DNA from: CAZHTF01 sp964535305
Lineage (GTDB): Bacteria; Planctomycetota; Phycisphaerae; UBA1845; Fen-1342
Length of the DNA stretch: 64,000 bases
Direction: 5' to 3'
NCBI GenBank assembly: GCA_964535305.1
Contig: CAZHTF010000004.1
Coordinates: 1 to 64,000 of the forward strand
Of the stretch, positions 17,996 through 26,277 are shown piece after piece. A program made the translations under genes and the position numbers. Numbering within the stretch: the stretch's first letter is position 1; each line of letters opens with the position of its first letter. The notes beneath the pieces are model-generated. The model was not told where the DNA came from. It made no database searches and saw only the letters and a program-made list of their open reading frames with translations.

Positions 17996-20296
17996 ATGGG
18001 CGTGCGCGCGATCCGAACCCGAATCGTGTGTGATTGCGAGACCCTTCTCGCGCTCTGGCGCACGCATCGCGTGTTCAACGAGCGCCTTCCGAGCCTCATC
18101 GCCAAGCTCTTTGCGATGCGCCGGGGCGAGATCGGGGCTACCGACGAGCAGCGCGGTCTATATCAGCGTGTCGCACGATTCATTCTCGCCCGAGACTCCA
18201 AGGACGCGCCGTATCTCTTGAACAGCGTCAGCATCAGGGATTGGAAGCCCGCCACCGCGCTCAAGATGGAGGTGAAACTCCCGGATGCCTGTGGAGAGAG
18301 CTGGGCACGCAAAGCGGCCGAGTTGTCCGCGAAGGGCACGCTCGCGTATGACAAGGAATCCGAGCGTGATGGCCTGCCCGATTCGCTATTTCAACCGCTT
18401 ATCCGCGATGCGGTCGCCTACATCAGCGGCCACGACGAGCTGGTCCGCAACTGGAAACGGGAGCACGCGGAATGGCTAAAAAAGAAGGAGAAATGGGAGG
18501 CGAAGGATGAGAACAAGAACTACCTCGCGGTTCGACCGCGCTTCGAGGCATTCGAGCAATCCGTCGGCGGCAAAGCCGGCAAACGACGCGAGCGCTGGCA
18601 CCTGTACCTGAAATGGCTGCGCGAGAATCCTGACCTGGCCGGCTGGCGCGGCGGCGCGAAGACGGTTCATGCGCTTGACGCCAAGGCCCAGGCCCGCGTC
18701 GCCAAAACGAGGCCGTGGAAGCAGCGCTCCGTCGAGGCCGAGGAATTCTGGAAGGCCAACCCGGAACTCTCCGCCATTGATCGATTGCATGGCTTCTACG
18801 AACGGGAGTTTGTCCGGCGGCGCAAGACGAAAAAGAACCCGGATGGTTTCGACCACCGCCCGACGTTCACCATGCCCGATCCGGTCCTGCACCCGCGCTG
18901 GGCTTTGTTCAACGCTCCGCAGACCAGCCCGAAGGGCTATCGCGCGTTGAGCTTGCCCAAGGGCCGCGCCGAATTCGGCTCGGTAGAACTCTGCCTTCTC
19001 ACGGGCAATCGCGACGGCGGCGAGTGGCCGCATGAGTGGAAATCCGTTCGGTTCCGTGCCGACCCACGGCTGGCGCAGTTCTCCGAGCGGACCGAAACCA
19101 CCACATTCGCCAAGGGGAAGAAGAGGGGGCAAGCGAAGACCAAGCAGTCTTTCGTCTATACGGACAACCAACTCAACGGGATCAAACGCCCCGCTCAGAT
19201 CAGCGGCGCCAAGCTGATTCTTGAAAACATCAAGCTCAATGACGATGGATCGTTGAAGTCGGCCACGCCATACCTCGTATTCGCATGCACCATTGACGAC
19301 GTGCCGCAGACGGACCGGGCACGCGCCATCCAGTGGTCGGAAACCGGCGAGATCACGAAGCTGCCTTCTGGCCTTGTGACCTGCGCCGTCGATCTTGGCA
19401 TCCGGAATCTCGGGTTCGTTACCGTCGCAATCACAGGCGATAGCCCGAGCGACGGGCTCCGCGTGCTCCGGTCACGGAATCTGTGGCTTGGCGAGACGGA
19501 AGGTAGCGGCAAGCACGCCGGCCGTTGGTCGGCGGGGCCGGACCTCGCCCACATCGCCAGTCACAAGCGCGAGATCAAGCGCTTGCGGCGACTCCGCGGC
19601 AAGCCGGTGAAAGGTGAGGAAAGCCACGTCGAGCTTCAGCAGCACATCGACGGCATGGGGCAGGACCGCTTCAAGAAGGCGGCGCGAGCCATCGTCAACT
19701 TCGCCCTTAATGTCGAGAATGCTGCCGGTTCAAAGACCGGCGAGGTGTACCCGAGAGCCGACGTGCTCATCGTGGAGAAACTTGCCGGCTTCATTCCCGA
19801 TGCGGAACGCGAACGCGGAATCAACCGCGCGCTCGTCGCTTGGAATCGAGGGCAACTCGTTACGCGGATCAAGGAAGTCGCCGCCGATGCCGGCTTGAAG
19901 CTGATCGAGGTGCATCCTGCCGGCACGTCACAGTGTTGCTCCAAGTGCGGCGCCCTCGGCCGCCGATATTCGATCGCTCGTGATGACCAGACCCATAAGC
20001 CCATCATCCGCTTCGGTTGGGTTGAGAAGCTGTTCGCGTGCCCGAATCGGGTGTGCCCGGGCCGTGACCCGAAGAGGCCGGAGCGTCCGTTCACGTGCAA
20101 CTCGGACTACAACGCTTCGGTGAATTTGCACAGGCGATTCGTCATGGGTGACGAAGCCGTCAAAGCCTTCTTCGCGTGGAAGGCCATGCCGGATGCCGAA
20201 CGGGAGAAATCGCTCCGTTCGATCGACGACGCGCTGCGTCCGCAGCTTGAGCAGATTCACGGCCTCTCCGCACCCCCCCTGGAAACACCCTTCTAG
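17996..20296 (+). CDS. Compact Cas12 effector, Cas12b (C2c1)-like
   Basis: A 766-aa RuvC nuclease next to a CRISPR array, predicted to be an RNA-guided nuclease. RuvC-I is CAVDLGIRNLGF (Asp466), RuvC-II VLIVEKL (Glu594) and RuvC-III CNSDYNAS (Asp704). A zinc-finger set lies between II and III: C648-x2-C651 and C682-x4-C687. Cas12b-like landmarks are the N-terminal VRAIRTRI..LWRTHRVFN, TFTMPDPVLHPRW, the basic HKREIKRLRRLRG helix (bridge helix) and LQQHIDGMGQDRFKKAA. Characterised Cas12b proteins have about 1,100-1,300 aa; here the RuvC-I to RuvC-II interval, which holds REC2 in Cas12b, is only 128 residues, and the C-terminal tail is short. GGAGG at 17985-17989 sets the ATG. The 184-base gap upstream shows no clear promoter. 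Class 2 type V is secure; the subtype is an inference. Confidence 0.85.
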   Translation: MGVRAIRTRIVCDCETLLALWRTHRVFNERLPSLIAKLFAMRRGEIGATDEQRGLYQRVARFILARDSKDAPYLLNSVSIRDWKPATALKMEVKLPDACGESWARKAAELSAKGTLAYDKESERDGLPDSLFQPLIRDAVAYISGHDELVRNWKREHAEWLKKKEKWEAKDENKNYLAVRPRFEAFEQSVGGKAGKRRERWHLYLKWLRENPDLAGWRGGAKTVHALDAKAQARVAKTRPWKQRSVEAEEFWKANPELSAIDRLHGFYEREFVRRRKTKKNPDGFDHRPTFTMPDPVLHPRWALFNAPQTSPKGYRALSLPKGRAEFGSVELCLLTGNRDGGEWPHEWKSVRFRADPRLAQFSERTETTTFAKGKKRGQAKTKQSFVYTDNQLNGIKRPAQISGAKLILENIKLNDDGSLKSATPYLVFACTIDDVPQTDRARAIQWSETGEITKLPSGLVTCAVDLGIRNLGFVTVAITGDSPSDGLRVLRSRNLWLGETEGSGKHAGRWSAGPDLAHIASHKREIKRLRRLRGKPVKGEESHVELQQHIDGMGQDRFKKAARAIVNFALNVENAAGSKTGEVYPRADVLIVEKLAGFIPDAERERGINRALVAWNRGQLVTRIKEVAADAGLKLIEVHPAGTSQCCSKCGALGRRYSIARDDQTHKPIIRFGWVEKLFACPNRVCPGRDPKRPERPFTCNSDYNASVNLHRRFVMGDEAVKAFFAWKAMPDAEREKSLRSIDDALRPQLEQIHGLSAPPLETPF

Positions 20297-20309
20297 AACC
20301 CGCTATACT
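20280..20309 (+). promoter_or_regulatory. Candidate tracrRNA promoter
   Basis: TATACT at 20304-20309 lies 8 bases after the effector stop codon, with TGGAAA (4 of 6 to the -35 consensus) at 20280-20285 and an 18-base spacer. Transcription would start near 20316. Confidence 0.4.
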
Positions 20310-20315
20310 GCGAGT

Positions 20316-20540
20316 GTGGAGCAATGGCGGGGTCGCGTCCGCCCAACCGACACGGCGACAGTGCAAGTCTGCAAGTCGGGGAGCCACAGAGCCGTCGTTT
20401 TTGAGTGTCAACACGTACTGGCCCTACGGCCTTCGGGCCAATGGGGACTCGACAATGGCGGGGCAACTCGCCGGCGGCGGTGCGGACGGCGACGGCATTC
20501 ATCAGGATCGCGTTGGCCCCGTCGGGGCCGGTGTTCTTTG
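20316..20540 (+). ncRNA. Putative tracrRNA with anti-repeat
   Basis: A non-coding stretch between the effector gene and the array. The segment 20496-20518 pairs with repeat bases 9-31 in 23 positions: 18 Watson-Crick, 4 G-U, and one A-C mismatch. GTGTC at 20405-20409 is complementary to repeat bases 32-36 (GACAC), exactly the part the anti-repeat leaves free. Hairpins: GGCC-TTCG-GGCC at 20428-20439 (UUCG tetraloop); an alternative TGGCCC/GGGCCA pairing at 20419-20424/20435-20440; and a 6-bp stem with a GCAA (GNRA) loop at 20457-20472. TTGAGT/ACTCGA (20401-20406/20447-20452) could close the first domain. A GGCCCC/GGGGCC hairpin at 20515-20529 followed by a short T-rich tail may end the transcript. 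The 5' and 3' limits are estimates. Confidence 0.7.
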
Positions 20541-20747
20541 ACAAGTCGGCCTACCGCGGCCCCGCCGCGAGTGTGAAGGTGGTGAAGGGGAGTCCCGGCC
20601 ACGCTCGCACTCGCAGGCTTTCGGCTGATTCTCGCGGTTCTTGCCGCGTCCGGAGTGCTAACAGTGACGGTTCGCTCGCTCCAAAATCGACCACACTCGC
20701 CAGAGGCCACGCAAGTCGCTTGTTTGCAAGGGTTTGCGAGTGCGGCA
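20541..20747 (+). other. Presumed CRISPR leader
   Basis: About 200 bases without a convincing ORF between the putative tracrRNA and the first repeat. A perfect TTGACA at 20538-20543 has no matching -10 at the right distance. It is called leader only because the degenerate repeat lies at the opposite end of the array. Confidence 0.45.
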
Positions 20748-21489
20748 GCCGCGGAGGTCGACGCGGCCCTGATGGATGGACACCGCAGTCCGGCGTGCAG
20801 GGTGGACGGGTTGCCGTCGCCGCGGAGGTCGACGCGGCCCTGATGGATGGACACCCCACAATCTGATTTTCCGCTTGACGCGATTTGTTCGCCGCGGAGG
20901 TCGACGCGGCCCTGATGGATGGACACTCGTTCGGCCCTGCCGGCCGCCATCCGTACGGGAGCCGCGGAGGTCGACGCGGCCCTGATGGATGGACACCTGG
21001 GAGGCGCGGTGCGCGAACTGGTCAGCGGCATGCCGCGGAGGTCGACGCGGCCCTGATGGATGGACACTGTTCGGCGAGCGGCACGAAAGCAAGCAGCGCC
21101 GCCGCGGAGGTCGACGCGGCCCTGATGGATGGACACAGTGGGCAAGATTTCAAAACGGCGCGTCGTCCCCGAGCCGCGGAGGTCGACGCGGCCCTGATGG
21201 ATGGACACATGTGGCTCTTCTGGTAGGCTCACGCCGGCGACCGCCGCGGAGGTCGACGCGGCCCTGATGGATGGACACAAGTGGGACGGCAACGCCAGAT
21301 GCGTCGCCATGCGCCGCGGAGGTCGACGCGGCCCTGATGGATGGACACGTCGCCGCGCAGGTCGCGGGCGACGCGGTAGCGGTGCCGCGGAGGTCGACGC
21401 GGCCCTGATGGATGGACACTTTTCCCCGCGAGCGACATTGCTTAGCGAGGCGGGCCGCGGAGGTCGACGCGGCCCTGCGCGCCGATCTG
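20748..21489 (+). CRISPR. CRISPR array: 11 repeats (10 perfect, 1 degenerate), 10 spacers
   Basis: The 36-base repeats begin at 20748, 20819, 20891, 20961, 21032, 21101, 21173, 21243, 21313 and 21384, all identical. The eleventh, at 21454, matches for 24 bases and then diverges, as leader-distal repeats often do. Spacers are 35, 36, 34, 35, 33, 36, 34, 34, 35 and 34 bases. The repeat starts GCCGCG and ends GGACAC; GCCGCG (1-6) and CGCGGC (15-20) can form a 6-bp hairpin. Known Cas12b repeats are also 36 bases and end in CAC. Orientation left to right is supported by the degenerate right end and by the anti-repeat on the same strand. No spacer obviously matches the rest of this window. Confidence 0.98.
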
Positions 21490-21522
21490 AGCGTAGAATC
21501 GCGACACATCGGCCTCGCCGGG

Positions 21523-22545
<1,023 letters not shown>

Positions 22546-22870
22546 CCTCGCGCGTGCTTGCGAAACCGTACATGCTGCGAGCTGGGGCGCGGAATGTCAA
22601 ACGCGGGCCAGGTCGGAGATCGTCGCGGGACGGCAGCAGAAAAAAGGGCGGGCGAGCCGAGCATGGGCGTTGGTGGGACTCGACTCGCCCTCATCAGGGG
22701 AACGGAGGTTTGCAAGACACCGGCTCGCGACGGCTTGCTGAGCAACGCTGCTGCAACCAAGCACGTCTTCCGTGATCACGTCGCGAGCCATCAATCCATA
22801 GCAGGTGCGTCCTGCGCGTTCGTCGGTTGGCCGTGGCGCGGTGCAACCGCTTTGGCGCGCAGACGCGTGA
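22546..22870. other. 325-base non-coding gap with strong secondary structure
   Basis: No supported ORF. It contains perfect 11-base arms GGCTCGCGACG (22722-22732) and CGTCGCGAGCC (22779-22789) around a 46-base loop that can form further stems, and a terminator-like hairpin at 22640-22690. On the minus strand this would be the 3' region of the nrdR operon or the leader of gmd. I do not recognise it as a known RNA family. Confidence 0.5.
22640..22690 (-). terminator. Candidate intrinsic terminator (minus strand)
   Basis: Arms at 22679-22690 and 22650-22661 pair over 12 positions with a single A-C mismatch and a 17-base loop. On the minus strand the stem is followed by GCCC and then six T (plus-strand A-run 22640-22645). 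The four bases between stem and T-run are a weakness. It lies downstream of the ATP-cone gene and about 95 bases upstream of gmd. Confidence 0.55.
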
Positions 22871-23467
22871 TCACTCCTTCTCGTGGGGCTGCGGCGATGC
22901 ACTCGGCTCGGCCAGATGCTGTGGCCGGGCAAGCGGCACATCCTCATGCAGACCCCAGGCCATCAACTCGTTGCGTATCAGTTCGCTGATCAGCACCTGC
23001 GAGATCACGGCGTAATTCATGCTCAGCACGCGCGTTTCGATCTCGCCCGCCAGGATGCGAGCCGTACTGCGCTGTAGGCCATATGCGTTCTGCAGCAGCG
23101 CGATCAACAGTTTCTTGCGCCATTTCGTAGTGCGCGATGCGCTCACGAGTGCCTCGCTGACCCGCAGCCGCTTCCGTGCCGAGTTTCGCATTTTGCGATG
23201 GAGCGTCAGCCGATTGGCAACCTCGCCGAGCTTGGTTCGCGAGAGCACCGTTCGCACGCAGCCGAAGACATAGTCGGTCGTCGGCCGGCGTTCGCCGGTA
23301 AGCTGCTTCAGATGCACGTAGACGGCCCGCGCCAGGGCGTCTGCGATGCGAATATCGTGCGTTGTACCGGCCAGCCCGAGCAGGATACAGCGCCTGAGCT
23401 TGGCCAGCGAAAACGGCTCACTCGACCCATCGCGCTTGATGACGACGACCGCAGCCGCATGCTTCAC
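22871..23467 (-). CDS. ATP-cone domain protein, partner gene of nrdR
   Basis: A 198-aa protein whose N-terminus (VVVIKRDGSSEPFSLAKLRR) is an ATP-cone, the nucleotide-sensing module of NrdR and ribonucleotide reductases. The second half (KWRKKLLIALLQNAYGL..ARILAGEIE..ISELIRNELMAWGL) resembles another ATP-cone lacking its beginning. It has no zinc ribbon. Its ATG at 23467 overlaps the nrdR stop (ATGA). The arrangement suggests coupled expression and a role in dNTP-linked regulation. The exact function is unknown. Confidence 0.75.
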   Translation of the reverse strand: MKHAAAVVVIKRDGSSEPFSLAKLRRCILLGLAGTTHDIRIADALARAVYVHLKQLTGERRPTTDYVFGCVRTVLSRTKLGEVANRLTLHRKMRNSARKRLRVSEALVSASRTTKWRKKLLIALLQNAYGLQRSTARILAGEIETRVLSMNYAVISQVLISELIRNELMAWGLHEDVPLARPQHLAEPSASPQPHEKE

Positions 23468-23973
23468 GATTGGCTCGTTTCGTCGAAGAGGTTCTGCTGA
23501 CCGGGGATGTCCCGCGCCGTCCGGTCGATCAGATCCCGCGCTTCGTCGATGAAATCACCGACATCTCGAAACTGGCGATAGACACTGGCGAAGCGCACGT
23601 AGGCAACTTGATCCACTCGCCGCAACACCGCCGCCACCTGCTCGCCGACTGTTTGGCTGGAGACCTCTTTTTCGAAGTTGGCCACCAGGTACTCTTCAAC
23701 TTCGTCGACGATCTGCTCGATTCGCTCCGCGGAGATCGGCCGCTTGTACGCTGCCTGCCGAACCCCCTCGCGTATCTTCTCGCGGTCATACGGAACCCGC
23801 GCGCCGTCGCGCTTGATCACTGTCAGCCGGAATTGCCCCTCGATCCGCTCATACGTTGTGAACCGTCGCGAGCAACTCAGGCAGCGCCGACGGCGACGAA
23901 CTACATTCCCGCCATCACTGCTGCGCGAGTCGATGACTTTGTCGTTGTCTTCCTTGCAGAACGGGCATCGCAT
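23464..23973 (-). CDS. nrdR: Transcriptional repressor NrdR
   Basis: Represses ribonucleotide reductase genes in response to ATP/dATP. A 169-aa protein with an N-terminal zinc ribbon (MRCPFCKEDNDKVIDSR, then CLSCSRRFTTYER) and an ATP-cone from about residue 50 (VIKRDGARVPYDREKIREG). It is complete and of normal length. Tandem NrdR-box-like sites lie upstream at 24027-24074, suggesting autoregulation. Confidence 0.95.
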   Translation of the reverse strand: MRCPFCKEDNDKVIDSRSSDGGNVVRRRRRCLSCSRRFTTYERIEGQFRLTVIKRDGARVPYDREKIREGVRQAAYKRPISAERIEQIVDEVEEYLVANFEKEVSSQTVGEQVAAVLRRVDQVAYVRFASVYRQFRDVGDFIDEARDLIDRTARDIPGQQNLFDETSQS

Positions 23974-24026
23974 GCAGCCCCGGCCTTCGGCAACCCGCTC
24001 CGTTTTTTCGTATCTGGTGAACCGTC

Positions 24027-24074
24027 ACACTATCGATTGGTACTCGAGATACTCTACTACACAACAAGCGGTGT
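24027..24074 (-). promoter_or_regulatory. Tandem NrdR-box-like operators
   Basis: Two 16-base sites, 24027-24042 (ACACTATCGATTGGTA) and 24059-24074 (ACACAACAAGCGGTGT), begin exactly 32 bases apart, about three helical turns, the spacing of known tandem NrdR boxes. The second has perfect ACAC/GTGT ends. They lie 54-101 bases upstream of the nrdR ATG and between nrdR and a divergent gene. Confidence 0.5.
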
Positions 24075-24122
24075 GTCAAACAAAAAATAGGCCCGCAAAA
24101 AGACAATTCTGACCCCGCTCGT

Positions 24123-24128
24123 TATAAC
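24123..24128 (+). promoter_or_regulatory. -10-like element close to the ATG
   Basis: TATAAC is separated by 6 bases from the ATG at 24135, so transcription would begin at or next to the start codon (leaderless). Confidence 0.4.
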
Positions 24129-24134
24129 GACGCG

Positions 24135-25091
24135 ATGGGCAGCACTCTGGTCGAAGCGCGCCACAGCGGCATCCTGATTCAAGGCACTTCGCTGGCTGGC
24201 GAAGAGACCGTGCTGGTGCTCCCCGAGCACAACTTGGCCTTCGACGTCGGCCGTGCGCCGCGCGAACTGCTCGCAGTCGACAACGTGTTCCTCACGCACG
24301 GGCACATGGATCATGCCGCCGGCCTGGCGTACTACTTTTCGCAACGAATGTTTCTCGATAACGCACCCGGCCGGCTCTTCGCCCCGGCGCCGCTGGTCGA
24401 ACCCATCCGCCGGTTGCTGCGCGACTGGGCCGACATCGACGGCCACGAGCCGCCCGCGAACATTCTGCCCGTCAGCCCGGAGGTCGACATTCCGCTACGC
24501 CGCGACCTGGTGGTGCGCCCGTTCGTCGTCAACCACCCCTGTCGGCGGCATGACCGCTCGATCGTGCAGACGCTCGGTTTCTCCGCGATCGAGGTGCGAC
24601 AGAAGCTTAAGGACGAATACCAGGGATTCGAAGGCCCGCAGCTCAAAGCTTTGCGCGACCGCGGCGTCGAGATCACCCGCCGGATCGAAATCCCGCTGGT
24701 CGCGTACTGTGGCGACACCGCGCCAGGCCCGTTCCTGCAACGGGATTTCGTCCGCAACGCCAAGGTGCTGCTGTTGGAGTGCACCTTTGTCGAGCCCGGG
24801 CACGAAGATCGCGCCCGCGCTGGGTTCCACATGCACGCCAACGACCTGGTCAAAATCCTCCCCAACCTGCCCAACGAGCGAATTGTGCTTACGCACCTCT
24901 CGCGCCGAACCGCGCTGGGCGAGGCCAAGCAGCTCCTGCGGCGAGAGCTACCCGCCAGCGTGCTCGAACGCGTCAGCTTCCTGATGGATGCCCGCCGGTC
25001 CGGCCGGCGCGGTGGCGGCGGTGGTGGTGGAAGTGGCAGCGGCCCGCCGCGCGGCGAGTCGAACAGCAGCGAGCCGCTCGCCGAGGCGTAG
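24135..25091 (+). CDS. Metallo-beta-lactamase-fold hydrolase, RNase Z-like
   Basis: A 318-aa protein with the metal motif THGHMDHAAG and later metal-ligand segments GDTAPG, HMHAND and LTHLSRR, as in tRNase Z-type proteins that mature tRNA 3' ends. The C-terminus is a low-complexity Gly/Arg-rich tail (GGGGGGGSGSG). No ribosome site is visible; a TATAAC lies just before the ATG. The RNase Z likeness is moderate and another MBL esterase role is possible. Confidence 0.7.
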   Translation: MGSTLVEARHSGILIQGTSLAGEETVLVLPEHNLAFDVGRAPRELLAVDNVFLTHGHMDHAAGLAYYFSQRMFLDNAPGRLFAPAPLVEPIRRLLRDWADIDGHEPPANILPVSPEVDIPLRRDLVVRPFVVNHPCRRHDRSIVQTLGFSAIEVRQKLKDEYQGFEGPQLKALRDRGVEITRRIEIPLVAYCGDTAPGPFLQRDFVRNAKVLLLECTFVEPGHEDRARAGFHMHANDLVKILPNLPNERIVLTHLSRRTALGEAKQLLRRELPASVLERVSFLMDARRSGRRGGGGGGGSGSGPPRGESNSSEPLAEA

Positions 25092-25102
25092 CGCCGAAAA
25101 GT

Positions 25103-26266
25103 CTACGACACCTGCGGTGGAAGTCGCGTCCACTTTTTGTCGCTACGGCTGCTGTTCACGACAGCTTCGATGAATTGCACGCCGCGCAGTCCGTCGTCGA
25201 CTCCGGGGAAGTCGAATTGCGTGGGCCCCAGCGCGCCTGCGCCGGTGCGGATTGCGTCGGCGAGATTGCGATACACGTTTGCGAATGCCTCGATGAAGGC
25301 CTCGGGGTGTCCGGCGGGAATGCGGGTGGCGCGGCGCGCGGCCTCGCACAGCGCGGCGCTGCCGCGTCGCAGGACGCGCTCTGGCTGATCGGCGGAGTAG
25401 AGCGTCAGCGCGTTGGGCTGCTCTTGGCGCCAGTCCAGACCGCCGTGCTCGCCCCAGACTCGCAGCCGCAGGTCGTTCTCGGCGCCGATGCAGACCTGCG
25501 AGGCGCACAGGAGGCCTCGCGCGCCGCCCGTGAAGCGCAACAGCACGTTGGCGTCGTCGTCCAGCGCGCGGCCCGGCACGAATGCCGACAGATCCGCGCA
25601 CAGCGCTTCGAGCTCCAGCCCGGTGACGTAAGAGACGAGCTGCTCGGCGTGCGAGCCGATGTCGCCAATCGCGCCGCCGGCGCCAGCCTGCTGCGGGTCA
25701 GTCCGCCAGGCGGCCTGCTTCTGTCCGGTAGCTTCGAGCGCCGCGGCAAGCCAGCCCTGGTTGTATTCGACGATGATTTTCCGAATCGACCCGAGTGCGC
25801 CGCTGCGCACCAAGTGCCGTGCCTCCTTCACCATTGGATAGCCCGAATAGTTGTACGTGACGCAGAAGGGCAGATCGCGCTGTCGCACGAGCTGCTGCAG
25901 CGCCTGCGCATCCGCCGCGCGCGTCGTCAGCGGCTTGTCACACGCGACCGCGAAGCCATGCCGTACGCACGCCGCGGCGATTTCGAAGTGTGACGCGTTT
26001 GGCGTGACGATCGAAATGAGCTGAACGCGCTGCTCGGCCGGCAGTGCGGCCTCGCCTTGCAGAAGCGCCTGCCAGCTCTCGTAGTTGCGGCGCTCCGCCA
26101 GGCCCAGCTCGCGCCCAGAGCGCCGCGCCTTCTCGGGCGATGCGGAGAGCGCCCCGGCGACCAGCTCGAATTGGCCGTCAAGCCGAGCGGCGGTGCGATG
26201 CACGCCGCCAATGAACGCGTCGCGTCCGCCGCCGATCATGCCCAGTCGCAGCGGGGCTGCGTGCAT
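25103..26266 (-). CDS. Gfo/Idh/MocA-family oxidoreductase
   Basis: A 387-aa NAD(P)-dependent sugar-type oxidoreductase with LRLGMIGGGRDAFIGGVH (Rossmann), CDKPLTT (family Lys-Pro motif) and GAIGDIGSHAEQLVSYVTG in the substrate domain. The ATG at 26266 follows AGGGAG. It lies 11 bases downstream of the CPBP gene stop and is likely cotranscribed with it. It is unlike the lpx-linked homologue at 9041. The substrate is unknown. Confidence 0.85.
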   Translation of the reverse strand: MHAAPLRLGMIGGGRDAFIGGVHRTAARLDGQFELVAGALSASPEKARRSGRELGLAERRNYESWQALLQGEAALPAEQRVQLISIVTPNASHFEIAAACVRHGFAVACDKPLTTRAADAQALQQLVRQRDLPFCVTYNYSGYPMVKEARHLVRSGALGSIRKIIVEYNQGWLAAALEATGQKQAAWRTDPQQAGAGGAIGDIGSHAEQLVSYVTGLELEALCADLSAFVPGRALDDDANVLLRFTGGARGLLCASQVCIGAENDLRLRVWGEHGGLDWRQEQPNALTLYSADQPERVLRRGSAALCEAARRATRIPAGHPEAFIEAFANVYRNLADAIRTGAGALGPTQFDFPGVDDGLRGVQFIEAVVNSSRSDKKWTRLPPQVS

Positions 26267-26277
26267 GGCGGTCTCCC

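Noticed and set aside
17996..20296. Effector as a TnpB transposon protein or Cas12g
   Set aside because: TnpB proteins are about 400 aa and not linked to arrays; Cas12g is of similar length, but the N-terminal and mid-protein motifs and the repeat end fit Cas12b better by eye. A profile search should decide.
20538..20570. Perfect TTGACA as the array promoter
   Set aside because: The DNA 16-19 bases downstream is GC only, with no -10 element.
22691..22710. Hammerhead-ribozyme core CTGATGAG on the minus strand
   Set aside because: The required GAAA after stem II and a matching stem III with cleavage site are absent.
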